From a bacterium (lineage in GTDB: Bacteria > Spirochaetota > Spirochaetia > JABEVK01): DNA of 59,686 bases. Both the position numbers and the translations under genes were made by a program. The DNA is taken from the NCBI GenBank assembly GCA_021782055.1, contig JAJXVP010000003.1:1-59686 (forward strand). Reading direction: 5' to 3'. A model generated the notes under the pieces. That model did not search any database. It saw only the letters and a list, made by a program, of their open reading frames with translations, and had not been told where the DNA came from. The stretch's first letter is position 1, and each line of letters starts with the position of its first letter. Of this stretch, positions 1-7,130 are shown one piece after another.

Positions 1-1
1 C

Positions 2-246
2 TTTAGAAGTCAGGGAGGGAGGTATCAAGGTCAGTCCTATATGGGGCATATCGCAGACTGTCTTGGCTGTGACCTACGAGCAAAGTGCCTTAGAAAAGAC
101 ACAACAAAAGCACGTCAGGTAACTATTCTTAACAAGGAAATTGAGAGTCAAAGGATCAATTACTCAAGCCTAATGAAGAAAAGAAAGGATGGGGACCGTT
201 GAACCGCTTTACTCTTCGAGGCAAAAAGAAACTAAATGAGAGATGA
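2..246 (+). pseudogene. IS1182-family transposase, C-terminal remnant
   Basis: This open frame enters from the left window edge and stops at 200-202. It contains a cysteine cluster (CLGCDLRAKCL) like the one before the last catalytic block of IS1182-type DDE transposases. The typical C-terminal motif RFTLRGKKK lies in another frame and stops at 244-246. The family normally has about 15-20 residues between these parts, including the VEPVFGNI-like block. Here that block is missing and the frame shifts, so an internal deletion has destroyed the gene. Only the tail of the element is visible; the rest would lie left of position 1. The family assignment rests on remembered motifs and is fairly safe at the level of 'IS transposase', less so for the exact family. 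Confidence 0.6.
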
Positions 247-293
247 ACGGGGATTTGATGGAATGAGACCAAGGCTCATTCACACGATGTCCC

Positions 294-357
294 GTTGTAG
301 AAACACTTGTGAAAAAGGACAATTGCCATTCCCTTTTCAAAAGGTTTTTTCTACAAC
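294..357. repeat. Inverted repeat, 10-bp arms
   Basis: GTTGTAGAAA at 294-303 is repeated inverted as TTTCTACAAC at 348-357. It lies between the transposase remnant and the GTTAGAT motif at 361. It could be the inner stem of an attC site whose outer 5' core was lost, or an end of the decayed IS. The sequence between 247 and 454 holds no gene. Confidence 0.45.
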
Positions 358-360
358 CTC

Positions 361-367
361 GTTAGAT
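361..367 (+). other. attC R'-like core (GTTAGAT)
   Basis: GTTAGAT fits the integron core consensus GTTRRRY and is the exact reverse complement of ATCTAAC at 983-989. In an integron, recombination occurs next to the G, so a cassette would begin at about 362 and carry the gene at 455-973. Seven bases alone are weak evidence. The matching motif on the other side of the gene is what makes it notable. No integrase gene is present in the window. Confidence 0.35.
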
Positions 368-454
368 TGATCAATAAGAAGGAAAACGTTCGATGCGGAC
401 GAAATTTCGAGGTAGGAATGAGTTACGTCCATCTCCAGTTCGGAGGAATCTTCT

Positions 455-973
455 GTGGAGCTTGCCTCTATGAGAAATAGAGTGCTTGTATTTCTTCTGA
501 TTTTATTTATGTGCGGACCAGCGGTCTGGGTCGCTGGCCAGTCCGAGGCAAGTTTGAAAGATCCATCAGGCTCTAGTAATTATGACTTTCAAGATAGGAG
601 TTCAAAAGTTGCTGCGAATTTGCTATTCTCGGAAATAATCTGTAGTGAACTTGGGTTTGTCGGAAGTCTAAAATGGGGTCCGGAATTCAATGGATATGCA
701 AGTGGAATTTATGGATGCTTATCAATATTGACACCTATCAGGTTTCTTCTCGAAGCTGGAAACACACGTGAAGAGGATATTATTCCGAAGACTTTGATCG
801 CTGAGGTTGGAGGAACGCTTGCAATCGGATTTTCATACTACTCATTTGAATACGATCATGAGACGAATCAAGGTAAACGTTTTCTAAATAGTTTCATAGG
901 CTATTCGGTAATTGCCGTTCCCATAGTTGTTTTGGATGGATTCTTGTCGAGGAAGCCGTTCAAGTTCATGTGA
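455..973 (+). CDS. Hypothetical membrane or secreted protein
   Basis: This 172-residue protein belongs to no family I recognise. The start is GTG at 455, chosen because GGAGGA lies at 442-447 with good spacing; an ATG at 470 is less well placed. The N-terminus has a hydrophobic stretch (VLVFLLILFMCGPAVWV) ending near AGQSEA, which looks like a signal peptide. Further hydrophobic segments lie around residues 95-105, 118-128 and 148-162, so the mature protein may be membrane-embedded. It stops ten bases before the attC-like motif ATCTAAC, the usual position of a gene in an integron cassette. Its neighbours are a decayed transposase upstream and a group II intron downstream. Function unknown. 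Confidence 0.6.
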   Translation: MELASMRNRVLVFLLILFMCGPAVWVAGQSEASLKDPSGSSNYDFQDRSSKVAANLLFSEIICSELGFVGSLKWGPEFNGYASGIYGCLSILTPIRFLLEAGNTREEDIIPKTLIAEVGGTLAIGFSYYSFEYDHETNQGKRFLNSFIGYSVIAVPIVVLDGFLSRKPFKFM

Positions 974-1498
974 GACACGACAATCTAACATCCGGTGTGT
1001 GCCACGACGAAGAAATATAAACCTGCAATGGGTGAAGTTTAGTCCGTAACTATGTGACAGATGAAGGAATGCACCATAGGTGCATGGCCCTTCGAGGTCT
1101 ACCTACAGGGGTTGGTTTCAAACCGCCGAATGCGGCTGGGATAAAGAGTCTTTGGTCGTGAATGATTCGGTTAAAAGGCTCAGGCTTGACTGGGTTAGGT
1201 GGGGTATCAGGAGACGAACGCAAGTGAACCGTTATCGAGGTGTCGTGTGTGAGTTACATGAGGTCAAAAACCGCATTCACTAGTGTGCGGCGATTCAGTC
1301 CATCGGGAAACCTGTCTACTGGGTGGATGGCCTCCGGCATAAAGACGGCGTGAACTGGTGCTGGGCTGTTGCGCGGAACGTGGGAACCTTAGGTTTCGAT
1401 GTCAAGGGAAAACCTCAAGCAGAGAACCTGACAAGAGGGAAAGTACTGATGCGAAACACAGGGACGGATCGGTTCGTAGTAGTGTTGAAGTTTGTGTA

Positions 1499-2700
1499 AT
1501 GGAGATGGAACGAAGGGACCGACATAACCAGGCTGACCTGAGAAGACCAACTGGCAAAGGGATGAGTCCGTCAAGTCATGCCAAGTCTTTTAATATTCCG
1601 AAGTTGAGGGTGATGGAAGCCTGGAAACTGGTAAAAAGGAATGGCGGGGCTGCCGGAATTGACGGGGTAAGTATCCAGAAGTTTGAGCATAAACTCAAAC
1701 GGAATCTTTATACGATATGGAACCGTATGTCCTCAGGCAGTTACCATCCTGCCCCTGTGCTAAGGGTGGAAATACCCAAGAAGAGCGGAGGAACCAGGCC
1801 CTTGGGAATACCAACGGTTGCTGACAGGATTGCTCAAATGACAGCTCGGCTTTGTTTCGAGCCGCTAGTGGAACAGCATTTTCATGTAGATTCCTACGGG
1901 TATCGGCCAGGGAAGTCGGCCCATGATGCGGTAGAGAAAGCTCGGCGACGTTGTTGGGAGTATGATTGGGTGATTGATCTGGATATCAAGTGATTCTTCG
2001 ACACCATAGATCACAGTCTGATGCTCAAAGCGGTAGAACATATGAAGCCGCCAGAATGGGTTAGGCTGTACGTCGAGAGGTGGTTGAAAGCCCCAGCAAA
2101 GGACCGAGCAGGCAATTGTACGATACGGGAAAAAGAGACTCCGCAAGGCAGTGTCATCAGCCCGGTTCTAGCAAACTTGTTTCTCCAATTTGCCTTTGAC
2201 CAGTGGATGAAACGGAGGAATCCGGGGAATCCTTTTGAACGGTATGCGGATGACATGGTTATCCATTGCCGCACGTACGAACAAGCTCAGGAATTACTTG
2301 AGGCCATCACGGGAAGACTCACCGAGTGTAATCTTACGGTTCACCCCGAAAAGACCAAGATAGTTTACTGCAAGGACGGGAAGCTCCGGATGAAATACAC
2401 CGATACGCGTTTCAAGTTTCTTGGGTTTGATTTTCGGTCTAGGGTGGCCAGGAGTAACACTGGAAAGTTATTCTTAGAATTTGGCCCAGGGATAAGCAGG
2501 GAAGCTGAACGAGAAATCAAAGCTGAGATTCGCTGCTGGAAAATCCAACGAGCGGGCGACGCTGATCTGAACCGGCTATCCGAGCTATACAATTCGCGTC
2601 TGCGCGGTTGGTACAATTATTACGGAGAGTTCCGGCCGTCTGAGATGTACAGAATATTCTGCCTATTTACCAGGATACTGGTCAAATGGGCAGTTATGAA
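1499..2700 (+). pseudogene. ltrA: Group II intron reverse transcriptase/maturase, broken
   Basis: The protein carries the expected blocks in order: an N-terminal RT0-like part (FNIPKLRVMEAWKLVK), GGAAGIDG, IPKKSGGTRPLGIPTVADRI, DSYGYRPGKSA, the catalytic YADD (about 2242) and the start of the maturase X domain (RLRGWYNYYGEF). A TGA at 1991-1993 splits it in an otherwise continuous frame. The surrounding residues DIK-stop-FFDTIDH show that a glycine codon GGA became TGA. The homology stops near 2700 at LVKWAVMK, about 40-50 residues before the usual end, and runs straight into domain V. The frame then stays open to 2893 only by chance. Start chosen at ATG 1499; 1505 is equally possible. Other genes here end with TGA, so TGA is not a sense codon. 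Confidence 0.85.
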
Positions 2701-2766
2701 GAGCCGTATGATGGGAGACTATCACGTACGGTTCCGTGAGAGGCTGGGGGTGCAATTCCCCCGGCC
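2701..2766 (+). ncRNA. Group II intron domains V and VI
   Basis: Domain V (2701-2734) begins GAGCCGTATG and ends CACGTACGGTTC, with arms GCCGTA/TACGGT pairing and the catalytic AGC at 2702-2704. Domain VI follows as a hairpin GGCTGGGGG/CCCCCGGCC (2741-2766). The adenosine at 2768, seven or eight bases from the end, is the likely branch point. These are the best conserved parts of the ribozyme and look intact here. Confidence 0.85.
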
Positions 2767-2791
2767 TACTCGACCAGATTCGCCTATGTCA

Positions 2792-2830
2792 CGAAACTTG
2801 CCTATGCGCCTATACGGCGTGCAAGTTTCG
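2792..2830. repeat. Perfect 10-bp inverted repeat
   Basis: CGAAACTTGC (2792-2801) pairs with GCAAGTTTCG (2821-2830), and CGCC/GGCG pair again inside the loop. The hairpin lies just downstream of the intron, within the proposed attC-like site. It has no T-run, so it is not an intrinsic terminator. The stretch 2775-2944 has no gene. Confidence 0.6.
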
Positions 2831-2944
2831 CGCCATTTAACGGCGAACTGGTTAAGCCAATGTTCGATGGACGCCTTCGGCGCAGGAAGTTAGAAATACA
2901 AGACCAACTTGACCAAGATTGGTCTTGGGTAGTAGACTAGTCGT

Positions 2945-3184
2945 ATGAAAACTCTTGCTGTTGCGGAAGTAAAAACTCACTTGTCTGCGCTTTTGAAGGA
3001 AGTCGAATCGGGCCAGGAAATTGGAATCACCTTTGGCAGAAAAAAGGAAACCATTGCTGTGATTGTACCCATCGACGAATACAAAAAAATCAAAACTCGG
3101 AAACTTGGAACTCTGGAAGGGAAAGTAACTATCAAATTTGGTGACAATTGGAGCATGACCGACGAGGAATTATTGAACTCATGA
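2945..3184 (+). CDS. Type II antitoxin, Phd/YefM-like
   Basis: This 79-residue protein has the Phd/YefM N-terminal pattern (VAEVKTHLSALLKEVESG, then an ITFGRKKETIAVIVPIDEY-like strand) that binds operator DNA. The C-terminal tail (GDNWSMTDEELLNS) would fold onto the toxin. It is directly upstream of a PIN-domain toxin, and its stop overlaps the toxin's start in ATGA. That arrangement is typical of toxin-antitoxin operons, where translation is coupled and the antitoxin-toxin complex represses the promoter. The leader at about 2903-2926 contains a repeat, AAGACCAAC...GATTGGTCTT, whose arms are complementary and which might be the operator. If the integron reading is right, these genes form the second cassette; such pairs are common cassette contents and help to stabilise arrays. 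Confidence 0.85.
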   Translation: MKTLAVAEVKTHLSALLKEVESGQEIGITFGRKKETIAVIVPIDEYKKIKTRKLGTLEGKVTIKFGDNWSMTDEELLNS

Positions 3185-3573
3185 AAATTCTACTCGATAC
3201 TCACTATCTCCTTTGGTCGTTTATTGATACTAAGAAAATTGAAAAACGCATTCTTGACTTTTTGCTATCGCCTGAGAATGAAATTTTTTATAGCCAAGCA
3301 AGTCTTTGGGAAATTTCAATCAAGTACAGTATTGGCAAGTTGGAAATAAATGGGATGACACCGGAAGGCCTCTATGAGGAGATTGAATCAGGCTACTACT
3401 TGAACTTAAAACTCGACAATGAGGATTTGGTTTCTTTTTATCAACTCGCTGTCGAGCATCGCGACCCTTTTGACCGAATTATGATGTGGCAGTCAATTCG
3501 AAAGGATATTCCGTTTTTGTCTTCCGACTCAAAGGTAAAAAATTATGAAAAGTACGGATTGAGGCTGGTTTGA
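3181..3573 (+). CDS. vapC: VapC-like PIN-domain toxin
   Basis: This 130-residue PIN-domain protein is a predicted Mg2+-dependent RNase that would act on tRNA or rRNA when free of its antitoxin. Acidic catalytic residues are visible: Asp in LLDTHYLLW near residue 6, Glu in the SLWEISIKY block, Asp in HRDPFDRIM, and the last Asp in FLSSDSKV. Start chosen at ATG 3181, which overlaps the antitoxin stop by four bases. A longer frame from 3148 lies inside the antitoxin gene and is not needed. Length and motifs look complete, so the toxin is probably functional. The gene ends 23 bases before the group II intron fragment. Confidence 0.85.
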   Translation: MKILLDTHYLLWSFIDTKKIEKRILDFLLSPENEIFYSQASLWEISIKYSIGKLEINGMTPEGLYEEIESGYYLNLKLDNEDLVSFYQLAVEHRDPFDRIMMWQSIRKDIPFLSSDSKVKNYEKYGLRLV

Positions 3574-3596
3574 TTGCATCGAGCAACGGCTTCAAC

Positions 3597-3685
3597 GTGT
3601 GCCATGAGAGGCACCTAAATCACAAAAAGATGGTGATGTATTCGTAACTTTACTAATGATGAGGGAACCAAGGAGATTTGGCGGC
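3597..3685 (+). mobile_element. Group II intron 5' fragment (second copy)
   Basis: GTGTGCCATGA at 3597 matches the 5' end of the intron at 997 (GTGTGCCACGA). Further matching blocks occur at the same spacing. An ATGGGTGAAG-like block lies 30-32 bases in (1027 and 3629), CGTAACT lies 46-48 bases in (1045 and 3643), and ATGAAGGAA/ATGAGGGAA lies about 61-64 bases in. The match ends where the IS3-like element begins (3686). It is therefore a truncated copy of the same or a closely related intron, cut by the IS. It carries no protein. Confidence 0.55.
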
Positions 3686-3783
3686 TATAATGGACCCACA
3701 GGGCTAGACAAGGGAATAAGCTTGTCGGCCTGATGTTGTGGAGGGGTAATAAGTTGGGAGAACGCACGAGGAGCCATTAAAGC

Positions 3784-4023
3784 AAAGAGTTTAAGTTCAA
3801 GGTAGCCATTGCCACCATCAAGCGTGATAAGCTGCTATCTGAGCTAGCCGCAGAGTTTGAGGTTTATCAGACTCTGATCAGCAACTGGAAACGCCAACTC
3901 ATGGAACAGGAAGTTGTCGGTGTCAACGAGGATCTTGTAAAGACAATCGGACACCAGACCATCCAAATCGACTGGCTAAAAAAAAAGCTCGGGATCTCCG
4001 AACAGTGGAGTGGCGGGCAATGA
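3784..4023 (+). pseudogene. IS3-family OrfA remnant
   Basis: The frame from 3784 to the TGA at 4021 encodes a helix-turn-helix domain typical of IS3-group OrfA: FKFKVAIATIKRDKLLSELA, then an EFEVYQTLISNWKRQL-like helix and a coiled part (LVKTIGHQTIQIDWLKKKLG). OrfA binds the element's ends. The normal N-terminus is not in frame with a start codon; the ATG at 3733 is followed by a stop in its own frame. The gene is therefore judged inactive. Confidence 0.65.
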
Positions 4024-4060
4024 TGAAGCCTAGTTTCACTCTCGCGGTCTGGGTACTACT

Positions 4061-4465
4061 ATGTCCCTGAACAGGAAACGGATTAGGCGCCTGATGTCGA
4101 TACTCAGGATCAAGGTGATCTACCCGGGGCGAAACCTTTCAAACCGGAACCAGGAACACAAAGTCTATCCGTACCAGGTCTGGAGTACTGACATCACCTA
4201 CATACGATTGCAACGGGGATGGATGTATTTGGTAGTCATTGTGGACTGGGCTACACGAACGGTCCTTAGCTGGCGGGTGTCTAACACTTGTGACCGTAGC
4301 GATCAAGGGGCAACTTTCACTAGTCCCGACTTTACCAAGCCACTGTTGGACCTCGGGGTCAAAAAGGGATTGTATTGGCCAATTCATCGCCAAATACAAT
4401 ACCGAAACACCACACTCGGCCTGCGGTGGAAAGCCGCCAATGAAGACCTACACCTCAAGTCTTGA
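4061..4465 (+). pseudogene. IS3-family OrfB (integrase-core) remnant
   Basis: The frame encodes fragments of an IS3 DDE transposase. NRKRIRRLMSILRI and YPYQVWSTDITYIRLQRGW carry the first catalytic Asp region, followed by MYLVVIVDWATRTVLSWRVS. It then jumps directly to SDQGATFTSPDF, the second Asp region, so about 30-40 residues are missing between them. The final block appears in another frame (KYNTETPHSACGGKPPMKTY, about 4390-4450), and the third catalytic segment is missing. Several deletions and a frameshift make it non-functional. Confidence 0.75.
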
Positions 4466-4570
4466 GGGAAAAGTCCCCGCCTAAGCTAAGCTTAGAAAAG
4501 GGCAAATATTTGTGTTGACAATGGGGTCCACTATATAGCAAATTACGAACTTTTTGGGATGGGATTAAAT

Positions 4571-4590
4571 GGACCAATTTTAATTGGTCC
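4571..4590. repeat. Short palindrome between IS and lipoprotein gene
   Basis: GGACCAATT and AATTGGTCC form 9-bp arms around two bases. It has no T-run, so termination is unlikely. It may be a regulator site for the gene at 4704 or a remnant of a mobile element, since GGACC also occurs in the nearby IS ends. Confidence 0.4.
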
Positions 4591-4703
4591 CGGTACCCTA
4601 GATTCTCCAAGGGTAGAGTATCCATTTTATTTGCATTCGGTTATTCTTTTAGGAATTGCGATTCGGCCTTCAAGTTTGTCCCGTTTTGAATAAGAGGAAC
4701 GCC

Positions 4704-5681
4704 ATGTTAAAGATATTATTGTTTCTAAGTATTTGTCTAACAATTTCATGTAGGCAAAATGAAGCTCAAGATAAGAAAAGTGCAACTTTCTCTGATTCAG
4801 TAGTGCTTAATTCTCATATTCAAAGCAATGATGCAATAATATATGAAAACCCAACAGATCAATCAAAGATTGTTGGGAAGCTACCATTTAAGTCGTTAGT
4901 AGTAATTTATGGTTCATACCAAAATGATAGATTTCCGAATAGTACGAAATGGGCTCTTATTAGTAGTTCGCTAATTAATCCCCAAACATTTCAAGAGTAT
5001 AGAGGGTGGGTTCGCTATGATCAGTTAGATTCTTCTATAGGTATAGTTAATATATCTAGATTAGTGATTGATAGTCAGAGTGGAAAAATCGTTGGCGTTT
5101 TAAAACTAAGTGGGAAAAAGAAGCAAGCCTTAAATATAAGAATATTCAAGACAAATAGTTTGGATTACTCATATTTTATATGGAATTCACGATCTAAAAT
5201 GTTTAATTATCACGATTGCCCTGGGTTGTATCTAATTTATAAGGAAAAATACATTAAAGGTCCAATATTTGGGTTGGATGACGTTTTGGCACATGATCTT
5301 GCAATTTCTGAAAACAAAAAATACTTGATTGTAACAGAATATATTGATTTCCCTCCAAACTATGTTAGGGTATTCAATATTAAGTCGGGACTCATCGAGT
5401 GGGAAGGTGAAGGTGTTTACAATTTGTCCAATTTGGATTATATAACCGGTTATATAGACTATAGTGATTTTTTGAAATCTGATTACAAGAGAAATGTACC
5501 AGTACGTGTTGGTTCAAAATTATTGAAGTTACTCAAAGAGAAAAGTGTTGTTGAGAAAGAATTTCGTACTGATTTATCATTAAGATTATTCGTTATTTTG
5601 CGGATTTACCTAGATACCCTAGATATCAAGGTTTCGGATGCAAGTTGGTTTCTACAAGGAAAACCTCTCTCCTTGAAATAG
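4704..5681 (+). CDS. Predicted lipoprotein with SH3-like domain
   Basis: This 325-residue protein has a lipoprotein signal: MLKILLFLSICLTISC, with Cys near residue 16 as the lipidation site. The start is ATG 4704, preceded by AGAGGA; a longer frame from 4656 lacks a start signal. Residues of about 35-105 resemble a bacterial SH3 domain (AIIYENPTDQSKIVGKLPF, then GWVRYDQL), often used to bind peptidoglycan or a partner. The rest is unfamiliar. The gene is strikingly richer in A and T than its neighbours and rich in Ile, Asn, Lys and Tyr codons, which suggests recent transfer. It stands alone between a dead IS and asd. The exact function is unknown. Confidence 0.65.
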   Translation: MLKILLFLSICLTISCRQNEAQDKKSATFSDSVVLNSHIQSNDAIIYENPTDQSKIVGKLPFKSLVVIYGSYQNDRFPNSTKWALISSSLINPQTFQEYRGWVRYDQLDSSIGIVNISRLVIDSQSGKIVGVLKLSGKKKQALNIRIFKTNSLDYSYFIWNSRSKMFNYHDCPGLYLIYKEKYIKGPIFGLDDVLAHDLAISENKKYLIVTEYIDFPPNYVRVFNIKSGLIEWEGEGVYNLSNLDYITGYIDYSDFLKSDYKRNVPVRVGSKLLKLLKEKSVVEKEFRTDLSLRLFVILRIYLDTLDIKVSDASWFLQGKPLSLK

Positions 5682-5685
5682 AACC

Positions 5686-5772
5686 GTGAAATACTCAGAC
5701 CTAAAAAAGTCATTGATTGTGGGGGTGTTTGTCCTCTTCGCTGCAAACTCAGGGCCCTTCAAAACCGACTAA
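5686..5772 (+). CDS. Possible small or truncated secreted peptide
   Basis: A GTG-started 28-codon frame encodes a basic N-terminus (KYSDLKK) followed by a hydrophobic core (SLIVGVFVLFAANSG), like the start of a signal peptide that stops early. It follows the lipoprotein gene by four bases. It has no clear ribosome-binding site and is more likely a fragment than a gene. The rest of the gap to 5894 shows nothing I can name. Confidence 0.15.
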   Translation: MKYSDLKKSLIVGVFVLFAANSGPFKTD

Positions 5773-5894
5773 TAAAAATCCCCGCCTGATCATGAAGTTA
5801 TCCTTTCTCCACTCATGAGTGTCGCGCGCTTATCTAGGTAAAAAAAGCCCTTCCCCTATGTTGAGGAAGAGCTCACCTTAAGTAGGCAAAAACC

Positions 5895-6986
5895 TTAAGC
5901 TTTTTGAGGAATCCACTTTTCTGAGGCTAAGTATTCTGCTGTCAGAACAGCCCCACCCGCGGCACCGCGAATGGTGTTGTGGCTGAGGGCAACAAAGCGA
6001 TAATCGAACAGCGAGTCGCTGCGCAAGCGCCCGATGCTGATGGCCATTCCGTTTCCGGCTTCACGGTCAAGTTTGGTCTGGGGGCGATCATCCTCTTGAA
6101 AGTAATGAAGGAAGGGACGGGGGGCACTGGGCAGGTTGAGACGTTGGGCCAAGCCTTCGTAGGTGGCCCAACGGTCTAAGATTTCGGCAAAGGCCGGTTT
6201 GTTGCGGAAGGACACACTAACAGCGGCCATGTGACCGTCCGAGGCCGGTACACGCAGACATTGCGCTGAAATCACTGGGGTCTGGGCAGGCACAATAACG
6301 CCGTTTTGGACAGTCCCCCAAATTTTCATAGGTTCTTTTTCGCTTTTTTCCTCTTCGCCCTTAATGAAAGGGATCACGTTATCGACCATTTCGGGCCAGG
6401 TAGAAAAGGTTTTGCCGGCACCTGAGAGAGCTTGGTAGGTACACACCGACACCTTTTGGATCCCAAAATCCTTGAGGGCGTGCAGAGCGGGAACGTAGCT
6501 TTGAATGGAACAGTTGGGCTTGGCGGTAACAAAACCCACTTTGGTTCCCAAGCGCTGGCGCTGGGTTTCGATGACATAGGCGTGTTCAGGGTTGATCTCG
6601 GGGATGATCATTGGCACGTCGTTGGCCATTCGTAGAGCTGAATTGTTAGAAACTACCGGTGTTTCAGCGCGCGCATAGGCTTCTTCTAGAGCGATGATTT
6701 CGTCTTTGGGCATGTCGACCGCACAAAAAATGAAGTCAACCAAGCTTGCAACGGCGTTTACATCAGCAGCCGAGAAGACCTTCATCTCGGCATACTTTGC
6801 CGGGAGCGGGGTAGTCATCGCCCAGCGTCCCTGAACGGCTTCACGGTAGGCTTTTCCGGCGGAGGCGGAACTAGCGGCCAGGACGGTGACCTCAAACCAA
6901 GGATGGTTTTCAAGAAGAGTGAGAAAGCGCTGTCCCACCATGCCGGTGGCTCCAACGATTCCTACTTTCCATTTTTGACGGCTCAT
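5895..6986 (-). CDS. asd: Aspartate-semialdehyde dehydrogenase
   Basis: This 363-residue enzyme reduces aspartyl phosphate to aspartate semialdehyde with NADPH in the cytoplasm. That is the branch point to lysine/diaminopimelate, threonine and methionine. The N-terminal nucleotide-binding motif is GIVGATGMVGQRF. The catalytic Cys lies in TAKPNCSIQSY, and YQALSGAGK follows. These features fit the archaeal/fungal-type branch of the family. Start chosen at the ATG ending at 6986, because GGGAGGAC lies just upstream; an open frame continuing to 7232 would overlap the divergent flagellar gene. It is transcribed alone, divergently from flgN. Length and motifs are complete. Confidence 0.93.
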   Translation of the reverse strand: MSRQKWKVGIVGATGMVGQRFLTLLENHPWFEVTVLAASSASAGKAYREAVQGRWAMTTPLPAKYAEMKVFSAADVNAVASLVDFIFCAVDMPKDEIIALEEAYARAETPVVSNNSALRMANDVPMIIPEINPEHAYVIETQRQRLGTKVGFVTAKPNCSIQSYVPALHALKDFGIQKVSVCTYQALSGAGKTFSTWPEMVDNVIPFIKGEEEKSEKEPMKIWGTVQNGVIVPAQTPVISAQCLRVPASDGHMAAVSVSFRNKPAFAEILDRWATYEGLAQRLNLPSAPRPFLHYFQEDDRPQTKLDREAGNGMAISIGRLRSDSLFDYRFVALSHNTIRGAAGGAVLTAEYLASEKWIPQKA

Positions 6987-7130
6987 GACGTCCTCCCTCT
7001 TAAGAATCCCATAGTAAAAAAAAATTGAGATTTTGAAAAGACCGCAAAAAACAGAGAATCTGCCTAAAAACCGACCGCAGGGCTCAGTTTTTTTTTCAAA
7101 CTTCCGAAACTCGTAAAGAAGGAGTCGAAC

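Larger units (their letters stand above)
997..2774 (+). mobile_element. Group II intron, degenerate
   Basis: The 5' end GTGTGCC (997) fits the group II consensus GUGYG; 995 is an alternative because the sequence reads GTGTGTG. Domain I sequence follows (AATGGGTGAAG at about 1027, CGTAAC at 1045). A reverse transcriptase frame fills domain IV. Domain V lies at 2701-2734 and a domain VI hairpin at 2741-2766, and the likely 3' end is ...CTACTCGAC at 2774. The total of about 1.78 kb is slightly short, because the C-terminal part of the intron protein and its stop are missing just before domain V. With a nonsense codon in the protein as well, the intron cannot support its own mobility unless helped in trans. 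The open frame at 1080-1283 lies in ribozyme sequence and is not a gene. Confidence 0.85.
983..2895 (+). other. attC-like recombination site interrupted by a group II intron
   Basis: ATCTAAC at 983-989 fits the integron R'' core (RYYYAAC), and GTTAGAA at 2889-2895 resembles the R' core. With the intron removed (997-2774), the ends pair: bases 984-995 against 2883-2894 give ten Watson-Crick pairs with two mismatches. An inner pairing of 2781-2784 with 2879-2882 adds four more. A perfect 10-bp inverted repeat (2792-2801 and 2821-2830) lies inside. The reconstructed site would be about 135 bases, similar to long chromosomal attC sites. It begins just after a stop codon and ends 50 bases before a toxin-antitoxin pair, a typical cassette layout. 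Treponema denticola is known to carry an integron. No integrase is visible, so this would be an orphan array. Confidence 0.45.
3686..4535 (+). mobile_element. IS3-family insertion sequence, decayed
   Basis: The ends form imperfect inverted repeats: TATAATGGACCC at 3686-3697 and, on the other strand, TATAGTGGACCCC at 4523-4535. Between them lie remains of both IS3 genes, orfA and orfB, with frameshifts and internal deletions. The element is about 850 bp; intact IS3 elements are 1.2-1.5 kb. It cannot transpose by itself. It inserted into, or deleted part of, the intron fragment on its left. Confidence 0.7.

Noticed and set aside
1080..1283. Open frame of 67 codons downstream of the first gene
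   Set aside because: It lies in domain I of the group II intron, has no ribosome-binding site and no recognisable protein features.
1991..1993. TGA read as an amino acid in the intron protein (recoding or selenocysteine)
   Set aside because: Other genes here, such as vapC and fliW, end with TGA, and the family has Gly at this position. A simple nonsense mutation explains it.
2836..2895. A stand-alone 60-bp attC beginning at ATTTAAC
   Set aside because: ATTTAAC fits the core consensus, but its halves do not pair. The outer ATCTAAC at 983 pairs much better with the 3' arm.
3574..3660. An attC site directly after vapC
   Set aside because: AAC-containing motifs are present (GAGCAAC, CTTCAAC), but they do not fit the consensus and no 3' partner core exists, possibly because of the intron and IS insertions.
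5780..5894. Terminator after asd
   Set aside because: Short complementary pieces exist, but there is no stable stem followed by a T-run on the minus strand.
6987..7130. Lysine riboswitch before asd
   Set aside because: The interval is too short and AU-rich, shared with the divergent flgN, and none of the conserved junctions are visible.
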